Of a stretch of DNA of 32,080 nucleotides, positions 31,667 to 32,080 are shown one piece after another. The notes under the pieces are model-generated. The model was not told where the DNA came from and made no database searches. It saw only the letters and a program-made list of their open reading frames with translations. This DNA comes from Planctomyces sp. (GTDB lineage: Bacteria > Planctomycetota > Planctomycetia > Planctomycetales > Planctomycetaceae). The stretch's first letter is position 1; the number at the start of each line of letters is the position of its first letter. Location of the stretch: assembly GCA_005791255.1 (NCBI GenBank), contig SXXK01000461.1, positions 1 to 32,080 of the forward strand, given 5' to 3'. The translations under genes were made by a program, and so were the position numbers.

Positions 31667-32080
31667 ATGAGCACCAGCAATCCGTTCGAGGTCATCGGGG
31701 AGCAGGGCCCCGCAGGCGACTCGCTGCATTCGCCTGGCTGGTTCGCTGTGGTGCAGGGAAATCGCATCGCCTGCGGACGATTTGTACAGCTGCCACCCAT
31801 CTGCATCCACACAGGCGCCGTCGATTATCTGTTGCCCTTCAGCTCTGTTGTTCAGGTTCCGGCTTTTCGACTTGTACTGCGAAACTATCAGGTGAATTGT
31901 CGCTACTACCTCCACGACTCCGTCGCCAGCCAGCTGACACTCACCCGCAGAATCGGTGCACTAATGACCATCGGCGGACTGCTGATGCTGATCCTGTGCC
32001 CCTTCCTGCTGACCGGCCAACCAGCCGGTATTATTGCCGCGCTGGGCATTCCCATCGCTCTGCTTGGACGACTCGTGGCC
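31667..32080 (+). CDS. Hypothetical membrane protein, truncated at the window edge
   Basis: The frame is open from the ATG at 31667 to the last base, giving 138 residues; the C-terminus lies outside. GAGGA at 31656-31660, six bases before the ATG, supports the start. The first 95 residues are soluble and mixed (for example PGWFAVVQGNRIACGRFVQL and DYLLPFSSVVQVPAFRLVL). Two hydrophobic segments follow at about 97-115 and 120-138. I do not recognise a family. The gene follows the large secreted protein by 45 bases. Its G and C are balanced (22 G/20 C and 18 G/17 C in two hand-counted 60-base lines), unlike most of the window. Confidence 0.7.
   Translation, partial: MSTSNPFEVIGEQGPAGDSLHSPGWFAVVQGNRIACGRFVQLPPICIHTGAVDYLLPFSSVVQVPAFRLVLRNYQVNCRYYLHDSVASQLTLTRRIGALMTIGGLLMLILCPFLLTGQPAGIIAALGIPIALLGRLVA

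Noticed and set aside
1-32080. tRNA, rRNA, CRISPR, insertion sequence or prophage
   Set aside because: I looked through every gap and found no cloverleaf with a proper T-loop, no spaced identical repeats of CRISPR type, no transposase or integrase motifs and no phage genes.

Overview
The window looks like an ordinary stretch of chromosome from a planctomycete (phylum Planctomycetota, probably Planctomycetales). The strongest evidence is the presence of families that are expanded in that group: a secreted cytochrome-like protein with PSCyt1/DUF1587/DUF1595/DUF1592/DUF1588/DUF1585 domains (2359-5442), a DUF1549/DUF1553 gene followed by a DUF1501 gene (20009-17078), GYF_2 and FHA proteins, and large secreted proteins of unknown function. 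Hand-counted lines are about 60% G+C. I see no insertion sequence, prophage, CRISPR array, tRNA or rRNA.

Layout from the left. The end of purM (1-804) converges on a membrane-anchored double-GYF protein (830-2104, minus). The large DUF1592-type protein (2359-5442, plus) converges on a minus-strand pair, DEAD-box helicase then endonuclease/exonuclease/phosphatase protein, with overlapping stop and start. A TPR protein (7958-9235, plus) converges on an orphan PhoR-like histidine kinase (9260-11077, minus). A secreted hypothetical protein is translationally coupled to an aldonolactone-oxidase-type flavoenzyme (11363-13836, minus). A small FHA protein and a PF07399-type Na+/H+ antiporter follow on the plus strand (14005-15975).

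From 15988 to 26349 everything is on the minus strand. In transcription order it reads MMPL/RND transporter, hisA, PhyH dioxygenase, queG, yebC-family regulator, DUF1549/DUF1553, DUF1501, holA. hisA-PhyH-queG are tightly packed. The plus strand resumes with uppS-cdsA (26738-28445), the usual pairing of lipid-carrier and phospholipid precursor enzymes. A tiny Tyr-rich secreted protein (29029-28742, minus) lies divergent from a 688-residue secreted protein and a truncated membrane protein at the right edge.

No gene set here is clearly a new biological system. What stands out is at the DNA level. A strong C>G and A>T excess on the plus strand persists whatever the gene direction, which suggests the minus strand is the leading strand. 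Two short genes/edges escape it. Two G-quadruplex motifs lie on the sense strand of minus genes, one made of a heptamer tandem repeat in a 5' leader and one touching a stop codon. A second, drifting heptamer array and several clean inverted repeats sit in the otherwise empty gaps. UppS and CdsA both carry substitutions in signature motifs.
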